From contig CM060899.1 in NCBI GenBank assembly GCA_030762935.1, positions 62,236,501 to 62,300,500 of the forward strand: DNA of 64,000 nucleotides, read 5' to 3'. Both the position numbers and the translations under genes were made by a program. The DNA comes from Hymenopus coronatus (taxonomy: Eukaryota > Arthropoda > Insecta > Mantodea > Hymenopodidae). Of the stretch, positions 9,432 to 20,720 are shown one piece after another. The stretch's first letter is position 1. Each line of letters begins with the position of its first letter. Below the pieces are notes generated by a model, which saw only the letters and a list, made by a program, of their open reading frames with translations, had not been told where the DNA came from and ran no database searches.

Positions 9432-11884
9432 CAACGGTTCCCAACCGGTGTGCCCCGGCACCCTAGGGTGCCATGTGATTGGCTAAGGGGTGCCGCGAGA
9501 TATTGAGATAAACAAAAAAAAAATACCTTCTACTGAAGCCTTAAGTCTTGTAAGGTCTTGAAATAAAATAAGTCAAATCAATTACTCTCGTGCACGGCAG
9601 ATGGTGATAGTGGTCGATTCATTTCAATAATTCAGTTATACTAGTATCCCACAGATGGCATTACAGCTATACCCTGCCGAACATTCCCGAGACTACTCGC
9701 TTCCTCACGAACATTCCCGAGACTTCGACAGATGAATATATAAAAGTGTACGCCGCTTGGCGCTTTCAGTTGTCTTCCTCGCGTTGATTCACAGTGTTTA
9801 GCTATGGATAAGTTCATTGTTAAACGTAAATGCCAGGACAGTGAAAGTGAACAGTCGGCTCCTACTGCTTGCTTTAAGAAGCCAAATCTTACAGTTTCTC
9901 CCGGACCGTCGAATTCGCCACATAAAGAAGACAAACGAAAGAAAAGAACATACCAGGACAGTTACTTAGCGTATGGATTTAAGTGGAATAACAACGAGGA
10001 AAACTAGCAAACTGAAGCGGCATCTTACAACAAAGCATCCTAGTGTGTCACAGAAAAGTGTAATGTATTTTTCACATATATTAGAAGGGGAGAAGAAAAC
10101 ACCTGTGCGAATGGTAAAGAGAATGACCATATGTGATACTGCTCGTGAAGCCTCATTTAAAGTAGTAGAACTGATAGCTAAAAAAAGAAAAAAAAAAGAA
10201 AAAAAAAAAAACAACTCATACTCTTGGAGAGGAAATAATTGGCCCTGCATGTCAAGTTATAGTTTCAACAATACTTGGCGAAGGAGCAGCTAATCAAATA
10301 TTTCGAAAGTTCCTCTGTCCAACAACAATCAGCCGCAGGATATCTGAAATGTCATGCAATATCAACGAACAAGTCACGGACAAAATAAAAACTTATAGAA
10401 CATTTGCTTTGCAAGTAGATGAGTCTCGATATTGGTGACAAACCGCAACTCCTTGGTTTTATCAGATATATTGATGAAAAATATATTAGTGAACAGTTTT
10501 TGTTCTGTAGACCGCTGGAGACTACAACCACAGGCCATGATATTTTCGTTTCTATTAATTCCTATCTCAATGACCATAATCTTTCATGGAAAGACTGTTG
10601 TGGTATATGTACAGATGGTGCACCATCTATGTCTGGGAAAATTAAAGGGTTTACTGCCAGAGCTCTCAATGAAAATCCATCCATTATTATAACTCACTGT
10701 TTTCTGCATAGAGAGGCATTAGTCGTGAAAGCGTGTAATGAAGATTTTGCTGAAGTGTTTAACCAAGTTGTGAAAATGGTGAACTATATGAAGTCTCGAC
10801 CTTTAAAGTGCAGAACTTTTGAACAGTTATGTCGCGCAACGGATGCAGCTCATACCTCTTTGTTACTTCACACAGAAGTAAGGTGGTTGTCGCGGGGTCG
10901 TGTATTGAACCGGTTTCTCGAACTTAAAGAACAGCTAAAAACTTTTTTAAGGATGAAAATCAAGACACATTTCATGAGCTCTTACTAAGTGATTCTTGGT
11001 GTTTTGAACTGTCGTATCTGGCAGATATTTTTCATAAGCTGAATGAACTGAATGTTTCGATGCAGGGTCGACATGAAACAATGATCTCCTCAACCAATAA
11101 AATGAAAGGTTTTAAAAGAAAACTTAGTTCTTGGAAGTCTGCAGATCAAAAAGGAGATTTGTCGAACTTTCCATCTCTTCTTAATGTGGCAGGAGATAAA
11201 GATCTGGGTAAACTGAAAGACCGCATTTGTGATCACTTATCAAGACTGCAAGATTCAATAGATGCGTACTTTCCAACTATTTCCACTACGAATCTCGACT
11301 GGGTTGTCTCACCATTTGATTTCGTAGATAGTGCAGAGGAAATAGATTTCACTGCTTGCGAACGAGATGAATTTATTGATCTTTGCACTGATTCCACACT
11401 CAAAGGTAAGTTCACCAAGAGTGAGGCGTCGGTGGCTAGTTTTTGGCTTCAACGGAGAGAGGAGTACCCTAACCTAATGAAGAAAGCAATTAACGCACTT
11501 TTGCCCTTTTCAACATCCTATCTATGCGAGCAAGCCTTCTCTGCTATGGTGACAATAAAATGCAAAGCAAGAAATAGACTGAATAACCTTGAGGATGATT
11601 TGCGTGTTTCACTGTCAACTGTAAGACCCGACATCACATTTCTGTGCTCTAAGCATCAATCACAAGTTTCACATTAATCATTAATCGAACAAAATTTATT
11701 GATGTATTTTTACTCAGTGATTGTAGTAAAGTTTACTGTATTATGTTATGGTGTACGTTATTATTATATAATGTTTCAATAAATTAACATATTAAGCTTA
11801 ATTTTCTTTTAATTCAAGGAAGGGTGCCCCTAGTGTTTGTTATTCCCAAGGGTGCCGTGAACTTCAAAAGGTTGGGAAACACTG
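9432..11884 (+). mobile_element. hAT transposon (ZBED5/Buster-like) inserted in the gypsy element
   Basis: The terminal inverted repeats match: the left end CAACGGTTCCCAACC (9432-9446) and the right end, in reverse complement, CAGTGTTTCCCAACC (11870-11884). The subterminal GGGTGCC repeats match too. The 8 bp CACGAAAC is at 9423-9430 and again at 11885-11892, one base from the left end. The length (2.45 kb), ends and 8 bp target duplication fit hAT. Confidence 0.88.
9804..11677 (+). pseudogene. hAT (ZBED5-like) transposase, frameshifted
   Basis: hAT transposases move DNA by cut-and-paste using a DDE triad in an RNase H-like fold. The pieces in order: N-terminus 9804-10004 (MDKFIVKRKC, PTACFKKPNLT); a BED-finger remnant (KLKRHLTTKHPS, the CxxC half missing); FALQVDES near 10410 (first Asp); 10419-10985 with GICTDGAPSMSG (second Asp) and HCFLHREAL (C-x2-H type motif); and 11060-11674 with the dimerisation block, CEQAFSAM (the Glu). 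All catalytic landmarks are visible. A frameshift after VDES, poly-A slippage at 10183-10213 and a stop near 10986 break the frame, so it is not functional as one protein. Confidence 0.82.
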
Positions 11885-11892
11885 CACGAAAC

Positions 11893-12569
11893 GATGGTCG
11901 ACGTCGGCCGAGACAAGGTATTGCTCCAGAGTCCCTACCAACATCCAGGGATCTCCAGGGTGTTCCTGAAGGACGATGTAGTTGCGCCCGAAAGAAACGA
12001 GATGGTGGTAATGGCGTTCCTGGAAGGTCAATGGTCAAGGGACCTTGTACTGGATCGCAAAACACCATTGAGCGGAGTATGTGTTGCCCGGGCATTTGTC
12101 TTGTCAAGGGGTTACTGAACCCATTGGACAGACTAGGTCTGGACGGATTTAGGGAAGTGCGAGCCAGCAGCGCGTATATCGCCGTGCGACGGATCCGACC
12201 AGACAGTACCACTGCAGGATCTGGGGCCCCAGCTGAAAGACTTGCTGAAGAGGAGGGCCAACCATCTGACCACTTCACAACTGGAGAGGATCTGGCATCT
12301 ACTTAATCGATATTGGTCTGTCTTCAGCGAAGGGAACGGCGATTATATCAGTGATGAGAGGGTTGACTTACGATGCCTATCTGCTATATCTGGATGACAA
12401 TCATCGTAGGCCACCACTTCGAAGCCCATCTCCAGAACCTGGCAAGGATAATGCGCCCGAAAGACAAATGAGAATTGCGAAGTTTCCTGGATTTATGCAG
12501 CTACTACATCAAATTCGTCAGAGGTTTCTCCAACATTGTAAAACCCCTCACTTGTCTGATGTAAGAAAA
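11893..12569 (+). pseudogene. gypsy protease C-terminus and reverse transcriptase remnants
   Basis: The frame resumes after the hAT element: VDVGRDKVLLQ, RVFLKDDVVAPERNEMVV, DRKTPLSGVCVARAFVLS, then a linker (LKDLLKRRANHL, YWSVFSEG). The RT catalytic block is reduced to YLDD near 12390, and its downstream thumb reads FxDLCSYY..FVRGFSNI-like. About 450 bases of fingers/palm are missing before YLDD. Confidence 0.65.
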
Positions 12570-12838
12570 TGAAATGGAGTTTTATTTATGGACGCTCTTT
12601 AACTACTGTGGTTCTCTACGTCCCATTCTATGTTGGGCATGAAAGACCGCTTAATTTTGATCAGAAGCCTCTTTATCAGACTTGATGTTCTTTTACGTCC
12701 CGTAAATCTACGACACGGAACCAACGGCTTTACTTCCCTTCCAAAGGAAGCCATGCTAAGGATTGTTACGCCCGAAAAAGTCCATCGTCCTCCGTCGAGT
12801 TTGAACCTGCGATTTTAGGTATACGAGGCTAGCATGAT
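12570..12838 (-). mobile_element. SINE-A copy in gypsy pol
   Basis: It carries the family body with AAAGAGCGTCCATAAATAAA (as complement), CGTAGATTTACGGGACG, GAAGTAAAGCCGTTGG and TTTTTCGGGCGTAACAA. The tRNA-like head is decayed. No clear target duplication. Confidence 0.75.
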
Positions 12839-12850
12839 ACCTGTCAAGAG

Positions 12851-14252
12851 CTCCTGCCAGTACTGAAGACATTGGAGCACTTTCACAAGTACCTTATAGT
12901 CAGTCTTTCCACCTGAGGACTGACCACTCCGCCCCTCACCTGCTGTTGAGCTTCAAGAACCTGGAGCCCAGACAGCTGTTGGATTCAGAGGCTCCAAGAG
13001 TACAACTTATCATAAAGGAAGGAGCCACAACAATGCAGATGCCATGTCACAATGACCCTATCCAAAGGGGTGCAGCCTTAGCAACAAAGTTGAGGAGAAA
13101 GAGTGTGCTGCTGTTGTCTGTGTTATTTCGGCAGTGCCTGCAGATGGATAGTATAGTGCAAGCCTGAGGAGGGAGCAGCAGACACTGTTTTGGGTCCACT
13201 CCTCAAGGAAGTGTAGGCAGGGCAGGGAATAGACAGAGCTGGGAAGTCAGTGCATCCAGGAGTAGTGTGCACAAGTCCTACTGGCCCCAATGGGACTTAT
13301 CAATGACCAAACAAGGAGAACTGCTTGAGTATGGGAGTCACCTGATGTGAAGCACAGAGAGCAGGTGTACCTACCTCAGAGCAAGGTTGCAATTCCTGGA
13401 GGAAGTACCTATGAGGACTTCAGGAGGACATTTGGGACCCAACCAAACCAGTGACAAGCTCCAACAATGACACTACTGGATGAGACTATGGGCAGATTCT
13501 GAGAGGTGGTGCAACTAATGTCATGTGTGTTGCAGCAGTATAATGAGAGAGCACTTTTTGAAATTGCTTGCAGTGCCACAAGTAGTAAAAGCAGGCTTTA
13601 AACAGTATAAAAAAAACAAAAAAAAAAAAAAAAAAAAAAACTTTTTCAATGCATAGCCATTGATGTAACTGGGCCAACAGGGGCAACAAGTATCTGTTGG
13701 TTGCCAGGGTTATTTCTTCAAGTGCCTGGAGGTGTACACTATCCCTAACTAGGAGACCAAGACTGTCGTGAAGAATAGGTAGAAGACTGTTTTGTTGTTA
13801 TAGGGTACTGTTAGAGCTGCACAGTGATCAGGACACCAGCTTTGAGTCCAACCTGATGAGACACTGGAGTGACTTGGAGTGCACAAGATGCGCACAACAT
13901 CTCTCCACGCACAGTCAGACAGCATTGTTGAGTGGTACATCAAGACCCTAGAAGAACTTTGAGGAAGGTTGTGGTGAATCACCAGAGAGAATGGCATGTG
14001 AGGGTGCCAAGTGTTTCTTGCTGTCCTACCACTTTTCAGCCCATGACACCAACCAGTTTGGTCTTTGGCAGGGAGTTGTGTCTGCCAGTGATCTGGATGT
14101 TTGGAAGTTTTCCTGGGGCAGAACAGCCAGCAGTCGACTACATGATGAATGACAACATGCATGAGGTGGCACATCAATACATTTAGATAGCATGCGACCA
14201 GATGAAGATCCATTACAACTGGTGGTAACCAACAGCATAGGCTTCCAGCAGA
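12851..14252 (+). pseudogene. gypsy RNase H and integrase remnants
   Basis: Out-of-frame pieces include HLRTDHSAP and WIQRLQEYN (RNase H end), GPLLKEV, a VVERYxKTLEE-like integrase segment near 13925, RKVVVNHQREWHVRVP, and TPTSLVFGRELCLP near 14060. Stops are frequent. A poly-A run lies at 13617-13640. Confidence 0.65.
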
Positions 14253-14638
14253 GTGATCTGTGCAAGTGGACATGTCAGTATCAGCAATTTCTTTGATGTC
14301 AAAGCTGCCTATTGTTTCCCCTGGGTGAATTTGTGATACCTACAGTGGTTTTGCATGTGTGACAGTTTCTGGAACATGTTCCAAGGTATAAAATTGGAAA
14401 CAAAGTCCTGCCCAGAGTTCAGTTTCAACTGGGAGTGCTTAGCAAGCAGTTGAATGAGTTTCAATAGGAAACTTGTAACAAGCAGTAATAGTCATCACCG
14501 CCTTGAACGTTGAAAGGAAACCATACAGCAGAATAGTTGTAGGATCAAAAAATATATTTGTGAGCAGATTCTGATGTAATCAGTTTGTGGAAGAAATAAA
14601 GAGTTATTTGTTGGAACAAAACAAGAGTTTTTGTTACA
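14253..14638 (+). repeat. 3' LTR of the gypsy element
   Basis: It is the partner of the 5' LTR without the T insertion. It contains AGGTATAAAATTGG (TATA-like), GAGTTCAGTTTCAACTGG, AATAAAGAG and the ending TTGTTACA. The divergence from the 5' LTR is considerable, so the element is old. Confidence 0.75.
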
Positions 14639-15077
14639 TTATTATTCTTATCATCATCATTGGCATAGACACTGAACACTAGAGCTCCTAGCAGAGTGGG
14701 CTGGATGTATTGTAGCAGCTATATAAGGGAATTACACGTTACGTTTTATCAAATTGACAACCTTCAAAGACGGGAAAATATGTGCAATATTTTATTTCCA
14801 AAACTGTAATTGGCAAAGAAATGCTGTTTCTTTCTTTCTTTTGGTTTCCTGAAGACAAACATTTTTAAGCGCTGCTTTAAAGCATTAAACCAGTGCCTCT
14901 CCACAGGTTATGTTTTGTTTAAGTTACCCTGTTGATAAAACTACAATGGCCTGAGCGCGATGTTCTGCTGCAGTTACTGGGGGCACATTTGCAATAATCC
15001 TAATCCACTTATGTCATGATAATGTGACACATATTAGCAGAAATAGTTTGATTAGATATTTCTTTGCAGGTACAAGA
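14639..15077. other. Unassigned sequence
   Basis: No gene or recognised repeat. Confidence 0.4.
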
Positions 15078-15925
15078 GGAAAAATCTGATGTGTTCACTT
15101 CACATGACTTTCTCTACATCGCTGTAACAAATTATTGTTAAAAAGCATATTTTTCTGTCTGCTTTATGATAATCAAGAAAAACATAAGCAGAAATTGTCT
15201 TAATTACTTGCTTTCTTGTAACTGGAGGAAAAATAGGGGAGTAAACTACCCTAAAACGAGTCTAATCCTTTAAAAGCTGGTTGCCATGTGGTTAAAATCT
15301 GTTTCTATGCAGGGCCAGGAGTTTACAGCTTTCCGTGTGAGAAAAGTTTAAGTATTTTGAATCTGAAACAACTAACAAGGAATATCTCAGAAATGGTCAA
15401 TTCCATGAACAAAATGTATATGACATAAATTGTGTGTTTTAATGTGATCCACATTTTTTGTGAGGTAAGTTTTTCCCTATCTCTTAGGTTTACCAGTTGT
15501 GCGAAATTCAGGAAAATTCATTCAGAATAAAGAGGTCTTCATAGACTATTCCCAGAAAATTCAAGTTATACATTTTATTTGCCATAGAGATATCTTTAAA
15601 ATACGGTATTTTAATCAAAATCGTTAGTCATTTTTGAGAAAATCAACATTTTTTAAATTTTTTTGACGTAAAGGGTAGTTTGGGTTGAGGGGATTTTTCT
15701 CAAAATCTTTGTGTTGCATTTCTGGAAGATACTAAACTTAATATTTTACCAATTTTTTGGGTTATTGTTCGCACGCACGCATGCACGTACACACTGACCT
15801 TTTTCTACAAATGCTTTTTTTGGATACAGGACCCTAAAACATATATTTCCAGTGAAATCTTGGTATCAAATTTGTGGGTGGAGTGCAATACCTTCTCTAT
15901 ACACTATATGTAGAGATAGTAAAAA
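15078..15925 (-). repeat. Family T repeat, near full length
   Basis: It runs from AAAAATCTGATGTG and CATGACTTTCTCTACATC to CTCTATACACTATATGTAGAGATAG. The hairpin loop is shortened. Confidence 0.75.
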
Positions 15926-15952
15926 TAAAAACTCACTAGGTTAATGATAATA

Positions 15953-16850
15953 AAATCCTTTAAGAGTGGGTTGCTACGTGTTGCTTAAAAATTCTTCTCT
16001 GTTTTCTTGACCAGGAGAAAAAAACAAATGAAAAATGATTCCTATTTAAGAGAAATATAAGAATTCAGAATTTCAACAAATAACAATGGTTACCAAAAAA
16101 TGCATCAGACCAAATTGTGTACTTTGATGAGATCTATACAATTTATCTGTAATAAAAAAATCATTCAGAACGAAGAGGACTTCAGAGGCTATTCCTACAA
16201 AATTGAAGATATACATTTCATTTGTCTTGAAAATATTTTATAGGTACATATCGTATTTTAATCAAAATCATTAACAGACATTTTTGAAAAAACAAAACAA
16301 AACAAATTTTTCAAAAATGTTCAATTTAAAGGGCAGTGTGGGGTGCAGCAATTTTGTTTGAATATCTTTGTATTTCTTCCTTGGAAGATACTGAACTTAA
16401 ATATTCAGTCGGTATTTAACTGACCATTTAAGGCAATTGAGCATATGCAGAATATTAACATCACTGTGACTCAGTACAAATATTAGTAGATTAAGAATTC
16501 TAGAATTTATACATAGTGTAAACAAATACAGAATCAAGAACATAGTTGAATTAGCAAACTGCACTTATTACTCTAGTTTATTATTATTATTGTTGTCATT
16601 ACAAATTTGCATGCAAACAAGATGTTAACAGCAGGAAATTTACATAATGCAAATAATATTACTCTGTAATGGTGTATTGTACTGATGTTCAATAAATAAT
16701 AAATAGGTATTTATATATAAAATAAAACTACGTGAATGCACATGCATACAAGCAGAGCACTTCAAAGGATCTCAAAATATACATTTCAAGTGAAATCTAC
16801 AAATTGAATCTTTGAAATACATTACTTCTACTTTATATAAGAATAGAGTA
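15953..16850 (-). repeat. Family T repeat, degenerate copy with an internal gap
   Basis: The block 15953-16435 matches the T middle (GGCTATTCCTACAAAATTGAAGATATAC and AAAGGGCAGTGTGGGG), and 16737-16850 resembles its hairpin-proximal end. The sequence between is unassigned. Confidence 0.5.
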
Positions 16851-17269
16851 AATAATACTCAAATTGAATTGTTTCAGAAATTTTGTAATTGAGAATTCAG
16901 TTTTTGTGGAATTAGTATGTCAGATTCTAAATGCAAGAAGAAAGCAAATAAAGGCCAGGTTGATTGATGCTTATTTAAATATGACTATCTTACTGAATTT
17001 TTTTCTGACAAAACTTTCATTTGTTTATCAGGTAAAATGTTTTCCTTTGTTTTCTCAAAGGGTGAATATGTGCACTAAGCAGAGGTTTCTGAAATAAACT
17101 ATTCAATTATAGAAAAATTATTTTGGTGGGGACACAAGAACATGGGGCATTGTTCTTCTTAGATTGGGTTAATTAGAATTTATTATCAAGATATTTATTC
17201 AAATTCTACTACTTAAACATCTAAGCTGAAGGTATAGGAAACAGAAGAAGGATCAGAATAAGGTTAGGA

Positions 17270-17473
17270 AAAGGTGGAGGAGGGAGAAAAGAAGAAAAAG
17301 GAGAATAAAAATGAGAAAGAGGAGCATAAGAAGGAAGATGATGACAGTAATAATGAAGAAGAAATAATAATATTGGTGATGGTAATAATAACAATAATAG
17401 GAATGAAAGTAATAATGAAATTATTATTATTATAATAATTTTAATAATAATAATAATAATGATGATAATAATA

Positions 17474-17518
<45 letters not shown>

Positions 17519-17530
17519 GGAAGAAGAGGA
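17270..17530. repeat. Purine-rich tract and (AAT)n microsatellite
   Basis: A GA-rich stretch (17270-17350) grades into AAT/ATT triplets, nearly pure at about 17440-17516. Confidence 0.85.
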
Positions 17531-18350
17531 GGAGGTAATATGTTGCATTTTCTTAGAACTTCCTTTATTTCTTATTTAGTGCATTAGGTTCAGTAACCCA
17601 TTTTCCATTTAAGCCTGGGACATTTAGGACATTTTTACATGCAGTGAAAAGAAATATGACAGTTGTAAAGATTCTGACACAGTATGTGGGCCTTAGGAAA
17701 GTGATATAAATAGAATATGTCCTCAGCATGGTGGGTTGGCTCTGGTCCAGAATCAGCCAGCCAGTGCATTAATACGACAGAGGTAAGGACACACATTACA
17801 CTGTTTGTCAGCCTACCACAAAAGCATGCACAATAATAAGCCTTTAAAACACTAACTTCCTGCAAGACACATTTCTAAGGTTACCTTAGCATCTTTGCTT
17901 TTTTTTATCATAAGGTGGTTCTCAAGGCAAAACTAATAATAATTTAAGATTCAGCTAAAGAAGGAAAATAACTCATGTCAACAAATAACATTAAAATATT
18001 GCAGAATGGTACACACATGCTTAAAATGCAGTTGTCACTGGCTTTTTCTTGTAATGACAGAGATTAATACCTTTTCTCTTATAATTTTAACGTAGTATAT
18101 TTTAAATTTTCTCCAGTATAACTGAAAATAAAGTACCAAATTTCATATAAACAAATGAAATCATACTAGATTTTACATTCTTTACTTCTTACCTCTAGTA
18201 AATATAAACAATAATAATATATTAATTGACCATTACATAATTACAATTGGCTTTGTCAAAACTAATTTATTACAATAAATACTTTAAAAAATTGATTACA
18301 TTTCTATATAGGTATATTATAATCAAAATACTAAATACAATTGACAATAA
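17531..18350. other. Unassigned AT-rich sequence
   Basis: No gene recognised. Confidence 0.4.
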
Positions 18351-18351
18351 A

Positions 18352-18420
18352 TTCAGTCTGACTCTACCTAGCCAACTCCTGTCCTACACACGGCTTGTGT
18401 GAACAAACAATAAATACAAT
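18352..18420 (+). repeat. SINE-B 3' tail fragment
   Basis: It matches the SINE-B end (CAGTCTGACTCTACCTA, CTGTCCTACACACGGC, TGTGTGAACAAACAATA). Confidence 0.5.
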
Positions 18421-18836
18421 TTTGGTCTTGAAGGCAGTCCTCAAGCTTCCTCTTGAGCTGAAGTGCATCTCTCAGATAAACAGGACCCATAATTCAAACA
18501 AATTCACAAGGGCAATATCTTCAAAAAGTAACTATGGTTAATGCTATAAAATCAAATGAAAGTGATTTTTCATGCATTAATTTACAAATAAGCAGATGGA
18601 TGAGTTATTCAAATCCAAACTAAACAAGTGGTATTATTAGTAATTACTAGGGTTGGCTGATAAATCCTGGGCCTCTCAATGAAAACAGCATTTAAAAAAA
18701 CATTTTTTTTGCTTTATTTCTCAACATAATCTCCAAAAAGGATAATAAATTTGTCATATTGGTGTTCTAATTTAATTAAACCATCTCTGTAGTGCGATTT
18801 ATCAAGGTCCTCAAAATTGCTGTTTGCCGCATCAAT

Positions 18837-19135
18837 AGTCGTCCTCCGTGGTGTAATGGTTACCATACTGACTTCATATACCCAAGGTCGCGGGTTCAAA
18901 CCCGGCAGAGGACGATGGATTTTTTCGGGCGTAAAAATCCTTAGCATGGCTTCCTTTGGAAGGGAAGTAAAGCCGTTGGTCCTGTGTCGTAGATTTACGG
19001 CACGTAAAAGAACCTCAAGCCTGAAAGAGAGGCCTCTGAGCAAAATTAAGCGGTCTTTCATGCCCAATTTAGAATGGGACGCTGAGAACCACAGCAGTTA
19101 AAGAGCGTCCATAAATAACAGGCCATTTTTTTTTT
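18837..19135 (+). mobile_element. SINE-A (tRNA-derived), best-preserved head
   Basis: The head has A-box-like TGGTGTAATGGTTACC and B-box GGTTCAAACCC, with outer pairing GTCCTCC...GGACGA, so it is a tRNA-derived pol III promoter. The body has TTTTTTCGGGCGTAAAAA, CCGTTGGTCC, CGTAGATTTACGG, AAGCGGTCTTTCATGCCC and AAAGAGCGTCCATAAATAA. CCGCATCAAT at 18827-18836 and 19136-19145 is the target duplication, inside the mariner. Confidence 0.88.
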
Positions 19136-19321
19136 CCGCATCAATGAGCTCCTCATTGCTGTGAAATCTTCATCCTCCAAGAAATGTTTTGAGATTTGGG
19201 AACAGGTGGTAGTTACTGTGTACTAGATCTGTTGAATAGGGTGGATGTTTAAGGAATTCAAACTTTAATCACACATTTTTTGCATTGATGATGGGCCGGA
19301 GTTTGTCGTGATGAAACAAGA

Positions 19322-19530
19322 TTTTTTTTTGGTTTGTTTTTTCACACAAACTGACAGAAGTTGGGATAGGTAGAGTCACACTGAAAAATGCAACTCCATA
19401 GCCGGGATTTGAACCACGGATCTCCAGATTTCTAGCCGGTTGCTCTGCCACTGATCTATCATGGCAACATACAGGGCATAGCATTGAATTTCTCAACTGA
19501 CTCGCATGTTTCCCAGTAAACCGCAAGGTG
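19322..19530 (-). mobile_element. SINE-B (tRNA-derived) copy
   Basis: The reverse strand has GATAGATCAGTGGCAGAGCA (A box) and GTGGTTCAAATCCCGGC (B box), then the SINE-B tail with TGTGTGAAAAAACAAACC. Confidence 0.7.
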
Positions 19531-19632
19531 TTCTCAAATTATTTTGAGATGACAATCCCTATGGCGATTTACAATGTTGTAAGTACTTAAGTCCCAAGAT
19601 TCATAGTAAAGCCAACTATTATGGTCAATAGG

Positions 19633-19825
19633 TATTGGTTTGTTTTTTCACACAAGCCATGTGTAGGGCAGGAGCTGGACAGGTAAGAGTCTGACTGAAA
19701 AATGCAATGTTATAGCCTGGATTTGAGCCACCGATCTTCTGATCTCTAGCCAGTTGCTCTGCCACTGAGCTACCATGGCAACATAGCATTGAAGTTCTCA
19801 ACTGACTCACATGTTTCCCGGTAAA
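19633..19825 (-). mobile_element. SINE-B (tRNA-derived) copy
   Basis: The reverse strand has TGGTAGCTCAGTGGCAGAGC and GTGGCTCAAATCCAGGC, and the same tail as the neighbour at 19322-19530. Confidence 0.75.
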
Positions 19826-20071
19826 TCAGTCAGTCTGACTCCACCTATCCAAGATTTTTTGTTGTCAAATTGAGATCTTTTTCTTTTCACCTCATCACTC
19901 AAACATTGCAGTAAGCTTGCATAGTAGTCACCAGTGATACTTTTACCCTTTTCCAAGTAATCAATAAAAGTAATTCACTGTGCATCCCAGAAAACACTCG
20001 CCATAACCTTGTTAATTCACAAAATTGACTGACTTCTTTGGAGTTGGTTCACCTGGCACAATCCACTGTTT

Positions 20072-20215
20072 TGACTGTTCTTTTACATGCCATAAATCTA
20101 CGACACTTGACAAATGGCTTTACTTCCCTTCTGAAGGAAGCCATGCTAAGGATTTTTACACCTGAAAAAAATCCACCGCCCTCCGCTGGGTTTGAACCCA
20201 TGACCTTTTCATTTC
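20072..20215 (-). mobile_element. SINE-A, truncated
   Basis: The reverse strand runs from the B box GGGTTCAAACCC through the body to CGTAGATTTATGGCATG. Both the A-box end and the tail are missing. Confidence 0.65.
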
Positions 20216-20399
20216 ATAAGGGCATTGTCCCAGGGTTTATGGTTAACTATTAGATCATTTAATATTCTTTTATCTTGGTTTTTTGTGTAAACAATTAATT
20301 ACTACTAATTGGCATAATGGTTAAGTATAAAGCCCAGGACAAAGTGCTTACAAATTGTAAATCGCCATTGAGGTGATATCTTCTCAATATAATGTGAGA

Positions 20400-20565
20400 T
20401 CTCCTTGTACCAGGAACGATACGAGTCAGTTGGGGAATTCAATGTCAGGTCAGCATGTTGCCATGGTAGCTCAGTGGTTAGAGCAGCTGGATGGAGATCT
20501 GTGGTTCAAATCCAGCTGTGGCATTGAATTTTTCAGTCTGACTCTACCTATTCAAAAACAATAAA
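20400..20565 (+). mobile_element. SINE-B copy, plus orientation
   Basis: CCATGGTAGCTCAGTGGTTA (A box) and GTGGTTCAAATCCAGC (B box) precede the tail TTTTTCAGTCTGACTCTACC. Confidence 0.72.
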
Positions 20566-20574
20566 GTAAATTAT

Positions 20575-20720
20575 CAAGTGATACTGGCATTTGGGAGGTT
20601 CACAATCTAAATCCTACCAGGACCATCCTCCCTGACTAGGGTTTCTTTCAGGTTTTCCTCAGGCATAAATTACAAATGCCAGTGAGGTCCCTACCCTACT
20701 CTTAAGCGAGAAGTTTCCCT
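20575..20720 (+). repeat. Possible SINE tail
   Basis: It contains ACCATCCTCCCTGACTAGGG, TTCTTTCAGGTTTTCCTCAGG and CAAATGCCAGTGAGG, a pattern common in arthropod SINE tails. No A or B box was found. Confidence 0.3.

Larger units (their letters stand above)
6380..14638 (+). mobile_element. Ty3/gypsy LTR retrotransposon, decayed and heavily nested
   Basis: The flanking LTR copies are 5' about 6380-7663 (split by a family T insertion) and 3' about 14253-14638. Between them, in order on the plus strand, lie gag, a retropepsin region, reverse transcriptase remains, RNase H and integrase remains, all with stops and frameshifts. Insertions: family T (about 6534-7513), SINE-A (7950-8225), hAT (9432-11884) and SINE-A (about 12570-12838). 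Most of the RT core is deleted between about 12350 and 12390. No envelope-like gene is seen. Confidence 0.8.
18648..20240 (-). mobile_element. Mariner transposon relic, crowded with SINEs
   Basis: The left end is GGGTTGGCTGATAAATCCTGGGC, a mariner-type terminal repeat; a weak partner (GTCCCAGGGTTTATGGTTAAC) is near 20228-20250. On the minus strand the transposase C-terminus reads LIKLEHQYDKFIILFGDYVEK (18714-18780), and an internal segment like VMASVFWDAQGI lies near 19970. Insertions: SINE-A 18837-19135, SINE-B 19322-19530 and 19633-19825, truncated SINE-A 20072-20215. Confidence 0.65.

Noticed and set aside
11824..12306. 160-aa plus-strand open frame
   Set aside because: It crosses the hAT/gypsy border and is in a frame other than the protease/RT reading; no motif of its own.
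18837..18910. A functional tRNA gene
   Set aside because: The head has A and B boxes and tRNA-like ends, but it continues into the SINE-A body, recurs in decayed form several times, and its anticodon stem does not pair well.
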